Assembly (NCBI GenBank): GCA_002049455.2 | Contig: KV918937.1 | Location: 1-64,000, forward strand | Length of the DNA stretch: 64,000 nucleotides | Direction of reading: 5' to 3' | Source of the DNA: Porphyra umbilicalis | Lineage: Eukaryota > Rhodophyta > Bangiophyceae > Bangiales > Bangiaceae | Shown: piece by piece, positions 21,492-33,745 of the stretch | Layout: every line of letters starts with the position of its first letter | Position numbering within the stretch: the stretch's first letter is position 1 | Notes under the pieces: model-generated | The model's database searches: none | The model's input: only the letters and a program-made list of their open reading frames with translations | What the model was told of the DNA's origin: nothing | Program-made: the position numbers and the translations under genes

Positions 21492-22953
21492 GGCGAGGGG
21501 AAGGCGGGAAGCGGGACTGGCGAGGACAAGAGTGACGGGGAAGCGGCCGGTGGGGACGCCGCCGAGCGTCGCAACAACACGGCCGGTGCCGGCGGGCTCG
21601 ACGGACGAGACGGTGCCGAGGCGATGGCGAAGAAAAAGTCGGGCGCTTCCAGCTCCAGCGCGGCTGGCCAACGCCACGAGCTCGGTCCTGCAAATCGCAT
21701 TCAGGGGCATCAGGGTTTTGCTGACTTGCCCAATTCTTCGCAATTGGGTGGTGGCGCTCCAATCTCGCACTCTTTCCGTCACACCGTGGAGGTGGAGTGG
21801 AAGCGCGCGCGCCAAGGGCGCAGTGAGCAGTGCGCAACGACCAAACACATTGACCGTACGCGAATAGGCGCTAGAAGGGGTATAGTATGCTACCGACACG
21901 CGAAACGGCATGAATGAAGGAAGAACGGGATGCGGAGAGGAAAACAAGAACACCGGTTTTATTGAGAGCTGTCTACATCTTGGAACCAAGTCGTGGGTCA
22001 GTTGCCCGTCGACAGGATGAAGAAGTGCAGGAAAGAACACAAAAGATGGTCCTCTTCGGGGAGGACATGTAGCAAGGCACATAGGTGCCACGCGAGCTTG
22101 GAACGAGCACAAACAGGTCAGCAATCCTCAACGACGACGTGACGTGGGAGGATCGACAACTTGGTGACTGGTTGCGGCAAAAACGTCTCGGTCGGTCGTG
22201 CTCCACGAGCCACGACGGCACTCACGCTGATGTGCGCCTCCGAGCAGACGACGAGGTAGAGCGGATTCGAGTGCAGCAAGAAACCAAAAGACCAAGACGA
22301 GACGTCAACCAGGGCACATACATGACAGAGGACCAGCGTGCAAGCAGGACAAGAAGAGCACGTCAACCGAAGGGGAACGTGGTGGAAATGGGGAAAGAAT
22401 GCCTTTGTCGTGATGGTCGTCTCCCTGGGCACCTCGGCCGGCGCCTCGCCGTTGGCAACGTCGCGGAGCAGGGAACAGCCCCCGCCTTGGGCGCCACTCT
22501 GTCCGTGCGGTCGCACCGCACCAACGCCCTTCTTTTCCCATCGTCTGCGGGGGCAGGGGGGAGGACACACAGTCAAGCAGCGGCGACCAGGGCAGCGGAG
22601 CGAGCGCACCAGCGGCCTTGAACAAGATCTGGCTTGCGACGGCTGGTAGGTGCCCCACGCGGCGGGGCGGGGGTGGCCCGCCCCCCCTCGCAAGCCAGTA
22701 CAGCCACGGCACCCGCCGCCGTGCAAGCGCCCGCATATACCCCTGCACACTCGACAACGCAGGACAACTACCCTCCTCTCACCCCCAACGTCCACCGCCG
22801 ATAAAAATAACAAACACACACACCACTCCTCCACCTCAGCCCGCGCCGCCCCCCGCCCATCCCGCGGCGGCTGCGCCGGCGGATACAACAGCGTGCGGCG
22901 GCTGCTGTAGCTGAAGCTCCGCCGCGTATCCTCCCGGATGCGCTGCATCGGGG
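21492..22953. other. intergenic, upstream of the kinase-like gene and downstream of the Elongin-A gene
   Basis: GC-rich at its left edge, then ordinary sequence. No gene recognised. An alternative upstream start (ATG at 21710) for the kinase-like gene lies here. Confidence 0.45.
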
Positions 22954-23939
22954 TTAGGGGCGCGCCACCGCGGCGCCCCCCCCCCCAGGCAGCTCATCCA
23001 GGCGGCGGCTCGCACGGAGGATGACCGCCTCGGAGCGGCGCGCGCGCGAGTAGCCGCGCAGCACCCGCTGGGAGGCGGCCGCAAGCCGCGCGGTCGCCGC
23101 CGCCTCCCGCTCCTCCACGTACCCGCGCCAGCGCGGGTGGGCGGGAGGCAGCGCCACGGCGTCCCCCCACCGGGACGTGGCCAGCGCCGCCCACAGGCAG
23201 TCGAGGACGGGCACGCGGGTCGGGTTGGCAGCCTCTAGGCGGGCCAGCTCCCCGGGCTCCCGCACACCACTGAGGACCAGAAGGAGAAACTCGTCGGGGA
23301 GGGGGCCCGCGCATCCGAGGGCGGGCAGATGCGACCGCACGGAGCGGAGGGAGAGTTCAGCGAGGCTGGGGAGGGCGTCCCCGCCGCCGTCTGGAGGGGG
23401 GGGTGGGGGGGGGGGCGGGGGAGGGGATACGCCGACCGCCCGCCAGGGGCGGGCACCGCGACGGCCCACGGCAGTGGGTCAAAGGAAGCGACGTAGGCGG
23501 CCATGGTGCGGGGGGCATAAAAGGGGTTCCCAGACGCACCCGCCCGGGAGGCCACCCCGCCGTCACGGGACGAGGGGAGCGGGGACGGACTGGCGGCAGA
23601 CAGAGTGGACCGCCCGCCGGTCGACGACGGAGTGGTGGCCGCCGACGCGTCCGCCACCGCCGCGGTCCGCGGGCGCTTGGCTGGCGTGAGGGAGTGGGGC
23701 GTCCAGGTCTTGGGGGTCGCGGGCGTCGCGGGCGTTGCGGGCGTCTTGGGTTTCTTGGGGGTCTTGAGAAAGCCCACCGACGGGGCCTTGACCGGCGGCA
23801 GCGGGGAGGCTGGGTGCTTGGGCATGGGCGACAGGGCCGCCTTCCCCCCCCCCACCGCCGACGGGAGGGGCCACCGGCGGCGGACCGGGCGGTCGGCGCC
23901 CCCAGCGGCGGGGCGGTCGATCTTGGCAGGGGTGGCCAT
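22954..23939 (-). CDS. ELOA: Elongin-A domain protein (RNA polymerase II elongation factor SIII subunit A-like)
   Basis: Starts at the ATG at 23939 (MATPAKIDRP). Residues 1-~170 are Pro/Ala/Lys-rich with a TPKKPKTPATPATPATPKT stretch, probably disordered. After a frame change in the G run near 23,396-23,420 comes the Elongin-A core: LPSLAELSLRSVRSHL, GPLPDEFLLLVL, PGELARLEAANP, DCLWAALATSRWG and WRGYVEEREAAATARLAAAS. These match, in order, the family pattern in which the N-terminal BC box binds Elongin C and the rest contacts Pol II. In the family the protein acts in the nucleus as an elongation factor and as substrate adaptor of a Cullin ubiquitin ligase. The C-terminal stop at 22954 follows another C run, so the real end may differ. 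The gene shares a 690-bp divergent promoter region with the GDPD gene. Confidence 0.7.
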
Positions 23940-24628
23940 GACCGGCCCGCGGCCAGCGTCGGCCGCCCGGCGGGACGAGGCGACGCCCCCGGCGCGCAGC
24001 ATGGCCGCCGCCACGGCGCGGGCAGCGTCGACGCAAAAGCGGGCGGGAGCAAGACGGGAGGAGCCGGGCGCGGGGAGGACGGTGGCGGACGGGCATGTGC
24101 GGGGCGCGTCACGCCGGCACGTCGACGACCGCCTGGCCTGCGGGTGGCGGCGCGGGGGAGCAGCCGTGCGCCGCGGCGGGGGCCGCTCAAATAGGGCGGC
24201 GGGGCCGGCGAGGCGCCGAGCAGAGGGGGGAGGGGGGGCGGCGAGGAGGGCGGCGCGGCAGCCGCCCCCCTGCGCGGCTGGTGTCGGTGGGGTGGACGGG
24301 CCGGATGGTGAAAAGGTCGCGGGAGCCGCTGCTGGGCGCGGAGCGGCACCCGGGGGCAACACACAGGGGGGGGGGGTGTGTGCTGGCGAGGTCTGCAACA
24401 ATGATTTTGAGCCGGTTGTGAGTGGACGGATACGCCTGTGGCGCCCGATTGTGTTTTTCAGTACAATCACAGCCGCAAAGATGGCGGCCGGAAAACAAGA
24501 CGTTGGTCGCGAGACCACCGCTGCGCCGCTGGCGGTGACCATCCCCGCCACCACGGCCGCCACGTGCGTGCGTCCCGAGCTGGCCGATTCTCTTTCCCGC
24601 GCTTGCCCCTTCCCCCCCCCCCCCCTGG
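23940..24628. promoter_or_regulatory. shared divergent promoter region, Elongin-A / GDPD genes
   Basis: 690 bp between two divergent start codons. A lower-GC island at about 24,395-24,490 (GTTTTTCAGTACAATCAC) is the likeliest core promoter area. No defined motif was recognised. Confidence 0.4.
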
Positions 24629-25710
24629 ATGGTCACGCGGCTCTGGCTCGACCCCCCGCGCGTCGCCGCCATGCCGCCCGTCCCGCCACCCCTCCCCCCC
24701 CCCCTTTCCCCCCCCCGCTCCGCCGCGCGGCTCCGCCTCGCATGGCTGCTCTGCCGCCGCCTCGCCCTCCCCGCCGCCGCCGCGGCGGCCGCCGCCACGG
24801 CCGTGGCGGCGGCCGCTGGGTACCCGTCCCCCGCCACCCTTGCCGCCACGGCGCTGTGCATGGCCGGCGTGGCCCCCCCCCGCTCCGTCCCCGCGGGCGT
24901 GGGCCACCGGGGCGCCGAAGGGTCCGCCGTGGAAAACAGCCTCCCCGCCCTCGCCGCCGGCGCGGCCGCCGTCGGGTCTGTCGAGACGGACGTGACGCTG
25001 TCGGCCGAGGGGACGGCGTGGCTCTTCCACGACGACACCCTCGACGCCATGGCCGCCAACGGTGCGGGGCCCGCGTGCGCGGCGACCGACGCGGCGCTCC
25101 GCCGCGTCGCCGTCCACGGGGGGGCCGCGTTCGGGCTGGCGGGCGTGACGGCGCCGCTGGCAGAGCTGACGCCCGCCCTCGCCGCCGGCGGCGACGCCGT
25201 CGAGTGGATGCTCGACATCAAGACGTGCCGGTGGCCGGGCGGTCTGCCGCCGGGGGTGGCCCTGCCCCCCGGCGTGACCGTCGACGACGCGCCCGCCGGT
25301 GACGGCCGCGTCGCCTGCGGGCCGCTCGTCGAGGCGGTGGCGGGGAGCCTCGCGGCCGCCAACGTCAGCACCGACCGCGTCGTCTTTACGTCGACGCAAG
25401 CGTCGGCGCTCGGGGCGGTGCGGCACCGGTGGCCGACCGCCGCGGCGGTGCTGTCGCGGGACGCCAAAGTCGCGTGGTGGCGCCGCCGCACCCTCGAAGC
25501 GGAGTTTGCGCCGTGGACGGGGGGGGCCCTCGAGTGGCGCCTCGTCGTCGCGCGGCCCGACGTGGTCGCCTCCATCAACGCGCGGGGCGGCCGCGTGTAT
25601 GGGTGGACGGTGCGGAGCGACGGGGCGTGGCGGGGGGTGGCGTGTGGGGGGCGGGGTGGGGGATTACGAGCTACCCGGAGCGCGTGGCCGCGTGGCGGGC
25701 GGGCAAGTGA
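24629..25710 (+). CDS. glycerophosphodiester phosphodiesterase (GDPD) family protein, membrane-anchored
   Basis: ATG at 24629. Residues ~34-80 are a long Ala/Leu-rich hydrophobic stretch, a likely membrane anchor or signal. The GDPD TIM barrel begins with GHRGAEGSAVENS (H93, R94, E102, N103), then VETDVTLS (E119, D121) and FHDDTLD (H134, D135). These are the family's catalytic histidines and metal ligands. Next come VEWMLDIKTCRWP, RVVFTSTQ and VYGWTV. The frame changes in the G-rich run around 25,630-25,660, after which GWGITSYPERVAAW completes the typical GDPD C-terminus and stops at 25710. Without that correction the end would be a non-homologous Arg-rich tail. The family hydrolyses glycerophosphodiesters to glycerol-3-phosphate and an alcohol. 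Confidence 0.8.
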
Positions 25711-25771
25711 AAGCCGCAGCGGCGGCATGTACAGTATGACCATCACTGGACAGTAGAGAGCGTCGGCATTT

Positions 25772-25878
25772 CAAATGTGGGTCGGTGGCGTGGGTCGGGG
25801 ACACGTTTCGGGCCACGTATCAGCTGCTACCCACATTTGGAACCCATTTGTGGCTATCTGGGTCATCCGACCCACGCC
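25772..25878. repeat. ACCCACATTT-type inverted-repeat element
   Basis: CAAATGTGGGT (25772-25782) pairs with ACCCACATTTG (25829-25839), and GGCGTGGGTCGG (25787-25798) pairs with CCGACCCACGCC (25867-25878). It resembles the hairpin at 56,322-56,383. Confidence 0.65.
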
Positions 25879-26265
25879 AAACACCGGTCGGTGAAGCCGC
25901 TGTGGCCACACACGTCGCGCTAAAGTCTGTCTCACTCTATTAGTCCTCTGAGAACCGCACTTTTTTTGGAGAGACCAGAACTCCGCCGCTACGACCGCAA
26001 ATGACAAGCAGTCTTCACGCAAGGGATAGAGACCCTCCAAACCTTTTTACTGCAAGAAATGCTACGCATTCTTCTGTAGGAAGCCCTTCAACGGCACACC
26101 TATGTCGAAAAGATACGGCTCAGACGCATCGTTTCCAGGCCTTCCGGCACGCTGGGCGAGCCGCACGAGGTCACAGCACCGTTTCTCGCATTTGTCCCAT
26201 GTTCACATACCTCGTGCATTCGAGTGCACTATTCTGCGCAGCGCTCCAATCCCACTGGCCGAAGG

Positions 26266-26295
26266 TATGGCAGATCCCTGTTCTTTGGACCCCCC
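26266..26295 (+). repeat. 30-bp dispersed repeat, plus copy
   Basis: Begins TATGGCAGATCCCTG and runs into a C tract. Exact inverted match to 54,574-54,603. Both copies carry TA at the outer edge. Confidence 0.9.
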
Positions 26296-26799
26296 CCGGC
26301 AGCACGTTTGCGAGCATGGAAAAACACTGCACGACCTCAGGGTTTTGGCGAGGTCGATCCCACCAACCAAACGCACCTCAGGGTTTTGAGGCCACCGGCC
26401 TTGAATGTGACTGAGGAGGGGGCCGGCGCACTCGAGTTCTCTAACCTTTTGAGAGCCTTGCACCGTCGTGCACATGTGGCAGCACTCCCTCCCATTGAGA
26501 CTCCAAGTAGTTTGGGTTCTGTTGATGTTTCTACTTACGTGTTGGCCGCAGTTTCAAAGGCTGGTACAAGCGACTCCAGTATGTACCGTGCACACTTTTT
26601 CAACTTTGGCACCTCCCCCATCGTCCCCTTCTGAGCATCTGATCATCCTTGTCTACGTTCCCCTCCCATCTCTCACATGTCCCTGGTCATAGTCACAAGC
26701 ACCCCCAGCACCCTGCTCAACACGTACGTTGCCGCCTCCCCCCGCCCCCAAAGTAGCGACCTCGTCTCACCGCCCCCGACACCCCCCGCCTCCCACCAC

Positions 26800-26850
26800 A
26801 ACCGCCACCGCCATCGCCACCGCCACCGCCATCGCCACCGCCACCACCAA
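26800..26850. repeat. CCGCCATCGCCA-type microsatellite
   Basis: Short tandem of CGCCAC and CGCCAT hexamers, directly upstream of a G run. Confidence 0.8.
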
Positions 26851-26998
26851 AAGGAGGGGGGGGGGTTATCCAAGGGGGGCAAAGAGGACTAGTGGTGAAG
26901 GGTGGTGGGAGGAAGCAAGTGAGCATACAGGGGCCTGCATGGCGGCGGGGAGGCGGCAGAGGCTTGCCACCAGCAGGTGGGAGTCCGCACCCGAGGCC

Positions 26999-28857
26999 CA
27001 TCGTCTGTCCCCGGCCGATTTGCGTCGAGCCCCTATCGAACCCTGTCGACGGCCATCGAGCGTCGAAACATGGGTTCGATACGGTCGGTCGATTGGCATC
27101 GCAGCAGCTATCGAAGCCCCAGTTTCGATGATTCCTCGATACCCCAGCGCACGCTGCACTCGACGTTCGGCCGTCTTCAACAGTTCCAAGAAGGCAGCAA
27201 GAAACATTTTGATTGGTCAGATCCATGGATGCTTGTCAGTCGCCACATTTTGGAATAGTAGCCCACCTCCTGGTCGGCTGCTCGGTGCGGCTCTGGCACT
27301 TCGCCTGCGCGCCTAACCCGCACGGAGGGGACCGGGATGCCTAAGAACGTTTACGTCATGTGATTGGCTAAACTACGTGGCTAACTAACAAACAAGAGGA
27401 GCCCTGACAAGCTCCAAACAAAGCAAGAGGAGCCCCTAGCGGCTCCGCACAAACAAGCGAGAGGAGGGGACCGAGGTCCCCGGCGTGCGCAGCCGCCAAC
27501 ACAGGGCGGGTGGGAAGGGAAGCGCGAGAGGGCGGACGTGACGCCGTCACCGCCGACGGGGACCCGTCGGCAACGATGCCTAAGGCGGGGCGGCTGCCGT
27601 GCCAGGCGGCACCTCGCCGCCGACCGCTGCTGCCGCCGCCTCGGCGCTCGACGCCGCCTGACCCGCGCCGTGGCCACCCGGCGCCGCGCGTGCCGAGGGT
27701 ACAAAACCGCCAGGCACCCGACCGCCCGGCGCCAGGCAGTGGCACCCCCCTAGAGAGAGAACCAGTGCTACATTACCCCACTAAACAAGGCTGACAGTAA
27801 GCAGCACCGAGCCGTCTTCGGCCCGACGCCTCATCCCGTCAGACTGGCGTCGCTGTGCTCACCGTACGTGTGGCGCTCGGCGACTCCCTCCCCCCTCACA
27901 GCACCTGCGCCGTGCATCATACACGCCCTACTTCTACTCGCTCTTGAAGGTGAGTTGCGCTGCCATTTTTCCTTGTTGTCTGCAGCTCCTGCGCCTTTGG
28001 TCCAGGCGTCCACAGCTGCTGTGGGCTGGTCGTGCGGTCGTGCGGTCGTGCAGTTGCCGTTTACTTGTTGTCTTGCTCGCTGGGCCTTGGATTTCTTTTC
28101 ACTCACTCGTACGGTGCAGTGTACGTGCTTTTGTTGCGGTGGTCGTTGCTTTTCTTGGCCCCCTCCCCCCCCTCCCTCTCCCGCTCATCCCCGTTCACTT
28201 GTGCGCTGCTCCTCTCAATGTGTACTGTTACTCTCTCTTTCGACTGTATGTATCTGGATGCCTTTCTTTCTGTTTCTTGGTAGGGTCCTTCGCAGGGTCG
28301 ATGCTCGGCAAGCGCGGTTTGAGTTTCACCAATGACCGCGTGGTGGCAGCCAGCCGAGTGGGCGGGTGTGTTGCGAAGGGAGGTGTGCCATCTGTATGCG
28401 CGCGAGTGGAGGGTTTGGGGGGAGTGGACGGAGCGTTGGCGCCGTTGCGGCCACTCGGAGACATGCGGGGGAACCAGGCGGGGTGGCGTGTGAGTCGGGT
28501 GATGCAGGCCCGTGCATCTGGCTTGCGGGAAAACCCCGTCGAGTGTGAGGGTGTGCTTTAATGTGTTGGCGTGAGCCAGAGAGAAGCTTGGGTCTTTTTA
28601 CGGCCGCAGTCGTAGCGGTCGCAGCAGGCAAAAAAAACTTCTTTCTCAAGCAGACACGTGTCTCTCTGTTTTATCCCACGCCCGGTTCAGGCATGGCTGT
28701 AAGCAGCCATCGAAATACTATCGAAGCCGCATCGACGCCTCGATGGCCCGCTCTCGTATCAACATACGACGAAGACCGGTTTCGATACGGGCATCGACGA
28801 CTATCGAGATGCGTCGAAAATAGGGGTTCGATGCAAATCGGCCGGGGACAGACGATG
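26999..28857. mobile_element. 1.86-kb TIR element with TCGA-rich termini, non-autonomous
   Basis: Ends at 26,999 and 28,857 are inverted copies starting CATCGTCTGTCCCCGG and matching at about 37 of the first 39 positions. Both terminal ~150 bp contain many ATCGA/TCGAT motifs, the same architecture as the 11.4-kb transposon, whose ends also share ATCGTCT. The interior holds no convincing gene. It is probably a deletion derivative or a related non-autonomous family. Only a possible 2-bp (CC) target duplication is visible. Confidence 0.6.
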
Positions 28858-31800
28858 CCACGCGCATCAAATCGCGCGCACTTCAGTCACTCGATGATCG
28901 GATCGCTGCGGCAGCTGTCGCATGACATGACGATCTCATTGGCTGAATCTACGAACTCGTCGGAAGGCCGCAATAGATTGCCCAATCAGAAATTTGCGCG
29001 CCCAGTGGGTTGCCACGTCGGACCGCGGCTGATCCGCCCGGGACCGACTTCCCTCCGCCGCATGACTTGCCTCCGTCCAGCGCCCTCCACTTCCCCCCCC
29101 CCTCTTCCCCCCTTCCTCTCTTTCTACCCCCCCCTTCCTCTTCTACCCTCCCTCCCCTCCTCCTTTCTCCCCCCCCACCCTTTCATCCGGTCCGTCTTGT
29201 TTTTTTTCCGTTCTGGCTCTGATCCTGCCGTGCGTGCTACTGTCCTCGGCGTGGGGTGTGCACCACGGTTGTCGTTGAGCCAGTGCCGCCATTGGGGGGA
29301 GACGGGCGACTGTGGATCTTTCACTGCGGTGGCGTCGCTGGTCGTGACAGCGGCGGCCGTGCCGGCTGTGACGTCGGGGCGGTGTGAGGCAACGATGCCG
29401 CTGGCGAGGGGGGGGGGTTCTGAAGGTTTAGGGCGCGGGGGATGGAGAGACGGCAGTTGTTGGGACCGTGAACAGTGCGGGCCTGGGCTTGGGTGGAGGA
29501 CGAAGGGGGGGGAGGGGGGGGAGGGGGGGGAAGGAGAGGGATGCGAGGGAGCACAGTACCGTTCAACACAATGTTCTGGTACCCCGTACAATGATCGTGA
29601 AGCAGATAGATTTCTGTATTGCTTCCAACTACCTGTGACGCGACCGAAGTCACTTACGACAGCCCAGGGTGGTACTCTGAGGGAGGCACACCATTGGCTT
29701 AAATCGACCCGACGTCCGTCCAGTGGGCGTCCTCCAAGAGGCGGCGGCCGGGCCTGGCACGAGACAGGCCCATACCGGTGCTGTAGCCCACATTCTCTAA
29801 GTTTGCCGGTAGCTGCCTGAGGTGCCTGTGGGTGTGGGCGCGTGCCAACCCTGAGGTCTGTTTGATTGGTCAAATGGCCGCATTTCAACCCTGAGGTGCC
29901 GAGTGTTTAACCATGTACCGTTTGCGGGAAACGCGTTTGACCCCCCGCCGCGGTACCGTCAGGGCAGGCACGTTTTGGGATTCGGCCTCGATTGCTGACA
30001 GCGCGTGCAGTCACGAGGCGAAAGGTCGCGACATCACACAGCGCGTTGATGAAATCTCGTGTCAGGTTCCAAGGTATCTGCAACAAGGCCGAACCGTATT
30101 GCTGCTCGACCCCTTTGCGTTCAGAGAGAGATCGAAAATGAGTACATAACTCCTCTTTGCCCAATCTTTAAGGAGAAGTTCACATCCTTCGAGACATATG
30201 TTGCGAGACTCGCCGCAATGATCCCTCGGAGGTCTCGGGGAAGAAGTGGAGCAAGACCCTGACGGAGGAAAGGATGTGACACCGGCCAGCATTGAGGATA
30301 CATGCCAAAGATGCATTGAAAGACACGGTCGCTTTATTGTTGCTCGGCGCGGGCACGGGTGGCAGAGCAGACACGAAATCGATAAGAAAGCCACGGTGTG
30401 CTACAGAGTCACGCAGACATGTAGCTAACTGCACACAGCCGCAAACTCTGACAGAGCTACAGGCCACCGGACAACAGCAAGCTCACCATGTCAGCGACTC
30501 GCGGACACCACGCATGCATGTGCGTATGACACAAGTTACTCGACTTCGATGTCAGCAACACCCATTGGTTTGCAAAGAAACAGAAGCCAAGCAAGAGGAA
30601 GCCATCGCACATATGCATGGTAAGGATACATGGGGGACGGGCGAGCGAACACGAAAAAGAAGTACGTGGTCAGTTCATCCAACCCATCCACCACCCACCC
30701 ACCGCGCGCGTCACACTATCCACACTGCGCCAGTGTGGATCCCCACCCAATCGCCACCACCACTAGTCCAGCGACTGCAAACGTCGTCCGGCCCGTCGTA
30801 GAGTGACTCCCCCCCGCCCCCGTGCGAGCTGGAGAGAATGCGTGGGATGGAGGGGATGCAGATAAGAATACGACAGGAACGAGGGCGGTCGGCAGGAGGG
30901 TGGGCGGGGCGATCGAACAGAGGGTGGCCGGGGCTTCCGGCCAGGAGGGTGGGTGGGGCGGTCGACCAGAGGGTGGGCGGGGCGGTCCGCCAGGAGGGTG
31001 GGCCGAGCGGTCGGCCAGGAGAGCGAGCGGGGATGTTGGCAGCACTTGTGCACTTGGGCGGCAGCCAGGAGCGGGGCTGGGGGCAGCATGGCAGTCACCT
31101 GCACACATGCCGAGGGCGCGCATTGGCGCCGCCCAGCACTTCGAATTATTATTAATCGCCCCGCTATCCCCAAGCACAAGGCTTGACGTTTTCCAGCCCG
31201 CTGGTTGGCTGCCCGGTTGACCGGGGACGCATCCTGGGTCCCCATTGGTAGCAGACTATCATGCCAACAGGTACTGAACAAAGTCTGGCTGACACAAGCT
31301 ACGACGGTGAGGCGTCCGAGCAGAGGTCTCCATGTGCCCGCAAGAATGCATACTGTGTACGCCAAGTCTGCCTTGAACTGGGTGTGAAGGGTGCCGTTTG
31401 ATCGCGCAAGGAGGACCTGCCCCATGACCCTGCCAGAGCTCTGCACGGCAATGCCAGCAGCCGTCCCACTCTAGCGACACCGTTTGCGCCCCCATCCTCC
31501 CCGACCCCCTCGGCATGTATGTGCAGCCCCCCTCGCCCCCCCCCCCCTGCCAGCAGGAGAAAGGAGTGGGAGAGGACAGGAAAGGAGGCAAGCACAAGTG
31601 TCCGTGGTTGGGCGGTGCCCGCAGCTATTGGGAGTAGACGAGTACGCACATGGGTAGGGGTGACCAGGTGGGTGGGGTAAGAAGGTCTCTGGGGGTGTCA
31701 GAAAGCCTTCTCAGACAGAGCCTTTTAGAGATCGACACAGCGACATTTGCGAGGATGGTGTCACGAGGTTTGCTGCATGGAAAAACATTTCTCTCACGAC

Positions 31801-32023
31801 CTCTCACGGTTCGCATATATTTTAAGTTCTCCGTGACCCAATTTGACAACGTGCTGTGCAGAGACCGAGCACGCGACGCCGAGAGATCAATCGCGGAGAG
31901 ACCGGACATCTGTGGACCGATGTTCTAATAGTGTGGCTCAAGGCCGCTAATCGTGCCTCGCGGGCCGCTCCGATTGGAAAGCGAACGGGGTCACACACGC
32001 AGCGCACGTGCGGCCTCAAATCC
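28858..32023. other. intergenic, no gene recognised
   Basis: Mixed GC. Pyrimidine-rich 29,080-29,220, G runs near 29,500, inverted copies of the ACCTCAGGGTT pair (29,849-29,902) and a 25-bp minisatellite (30,884-31,024). Many short frames, none with a domain. Confidence 0.45.
30884..31024. repeat. ~25-bp minisatellite
   Basis: About six imperfect copies of a unit resembling GGCGGGGCGGTCGACCAGAG plus GGTG. Confidence 0.75.
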
Positions 32024-33693
32024 ATGCCTCGTCGTCACGCACTTCCAGTCGGGCACCCTTTTCGCAAAGACGGGACCTGCTTCGAGGTGGACTGTTGCCA
32101 CCACACTAAGTGCACCAAGTGCCCCGTCGTTGGGCACCATGTCAGCACCCTCGTGCTGTCACCGGATCGCTTCCAGATGGACAACAAGACGGGCAACGTG
32201 ACGCGTCGGCGGACGGCGCCACCGCTTAACAGCTCTGATTTCGTTTGCCCCCTTGTCACTGACGCGGTGGTCGCTGAGTGGGTGCGTGCCCACCATGCGG
32301 CTTGCTGGGCGGACTGGCGGCAGTCGCAGGAGGCGGCTGCGGCAGCTGCCGACATTGTCGCCAACATCCATCAATCGGGGCTGCGTACGGTCGCGGCGGC
32401 CGACTTAATGGCGGGGACCGGCATCGTTGCCGCGTCGAACAGCGCGGATAACCGGCCAGTTTTTCAGGCGATGGCGATTGCGCTGGAAGATCCCGACCAG
32501 ACGGCCGTCGGGGCGGCGCTGGCCGCCGCTGCTTCGGCCACGACGGCAGTAGCGGGGGGCGGGGTGGGGCGTGGGGTTCAACGGGGGAGGGGTGCTGCGG
32601 GCAGCGGCGGGCGCGGTCGGGCCGCTCTTGGTCACGTTGATGGCCGTGGTCGCACTCCTCGTGGTGGTGGCTCAGGGGGGGCCGCTGATTCCGAGTCGAC
32701 CATCGGGTCCGCTGGCCGGGGCGTGGGATCTGCTGCGGGCTCTTTTGGCATGGCTGTCGCAGCCGGGAGTAGGATGAGCCGTGGTGTTCGTGCTGCCGAG
32801 GAGACACCCGGCAGGCGCAATGTTCGAGCGCGCTCGATGAATTCGTTGGATTTGCCCTCGGGCGTCGATCGACGGGCATCGACGACGGGGACTGGTGGAG
32901 GAGGGGGGGGCGGGTGGGCTCGCGCGAGGCGTCTCCGCACACGGAGAATGCGGCGCGTGCAGGTGGCCCGAGTGACCTCCCAGCCCGGTCCGCCGCGCAG
33001 ATGGCGCGTGCGCACGTGACACTGATGCAGTCGAACGCCCTCCGTGCCGCCGACTCCGTGTCGCGGCTGACGGCCACTGGCTCTGGATCGACGGAGCCGG
33101 TGGTGGTAGCGGCGGCAGCGCGGTCTCCCGCGGCGGAGACCGGAGGTCCCGCAGCGGCCGTGGCTGTTGTGGGAGCCCCTCTGCACTTGACGTGGAAGAC
33201 GTGGGAGCGGGAGAAGTTTTCGGCGGTTTCGGTGTTTGACTGCCCGGCTGTGAGCCGGATGACGTCGACACAGCTGGCGTCCGCGGCGTTCAAGGGCGCC
33301 CTGAAGTCCCACGCCGTCAACTTTCCCACCATGGAAGCCGAGTTTATCGGCGGTGCGGAGGACCACTTGCTTATCGGGCTGAGCATCACGTGCGGGGGGG
33401 TATCGCCTGCGGACGTGGCGGAGCAGCTTGTCTCGCGCCGTGTGGACCGGTCAAATGCCAACCTCATGCAGCTCGTTGCCTCCTGGTGCCAGAAGTTCGT
33501 GACAGAGAACATGGTGGCAGCGGCGGTGCTCGGTCATGCAGGTGTGGATGAGGGGGCAGACGGGGAGTCGGACGGTGACGCGAAGGCCCGAGACGGCACG
33601 GCTGGTGCAGCCGATCCGTCCAACAGTCGTGGTCACGAACACTGCGGAGGTGCTGTGAGCGATGATGAAGAGGGGGAGGAGAACGACTACTAG
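32024..33693 (+). CDS. Cys/His-rich orphan protein with conserved C-terminal domain; frame break in a G8 run
   Basis: ATG at 32024. The N-terminus is a putative metal-binding module: C19, C24, C25, H26, H27, C30, C33, H38, H39 (CCHHTKCTKCPVVGHH), then an LNSSDFVCP segment. The middle is Ala/Gly-rich. The frame changes at the G8 run 32903-32910. Beyond it, the last ~240 codons contain a globular-looking domain: LTWKTWEREKFSAVSVF, STQLASAAFKGALKSHAVNF, AEFIGGAEDHLLIGLSI and QLVASWCQKFVTENM. An acidic tail ends DDEEGEENDY. The function is unknown. The protein at 46,956-47,309 is a clear relative of the N-terminal module. A hairpin and a 183-bp tandem array follow the stop at once. The gene is probably carried by, or derived from, mobile DNA (inference from setting). 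Confidence 0.6.
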
Positions 33694-33717
33694 TGACTGC
33701 ATGCCATCATTTTACAT

Positions 33718-33745
33718 ACATGCACTATGCATACATAGTGCATGT
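33718..33745. terminator. 12-bp stem hairpin 24 bp after the stop codon
   Basis: ACATGCACTATG (33718-33729), loop CATA, CATAGTGCATGT (33734-33745), followed by a T run. A 3' processing or termination role is possible but unproven in a eukaryote. Confidence 0.6.

Larger units (their letters stand above)
25711..26998. other. repeat-rich intergenic region
   Basis: Contains an ACCCACATTT hairpin (25,772-25,878), the 30-bp repeat at 26,266, twin ACCTCAGGGTT motifs (26,334 and 26,375) and a CCATCGCCACCG-type tandem (about 26,800-26,850). No gene is supported. Confidence 0.55.
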
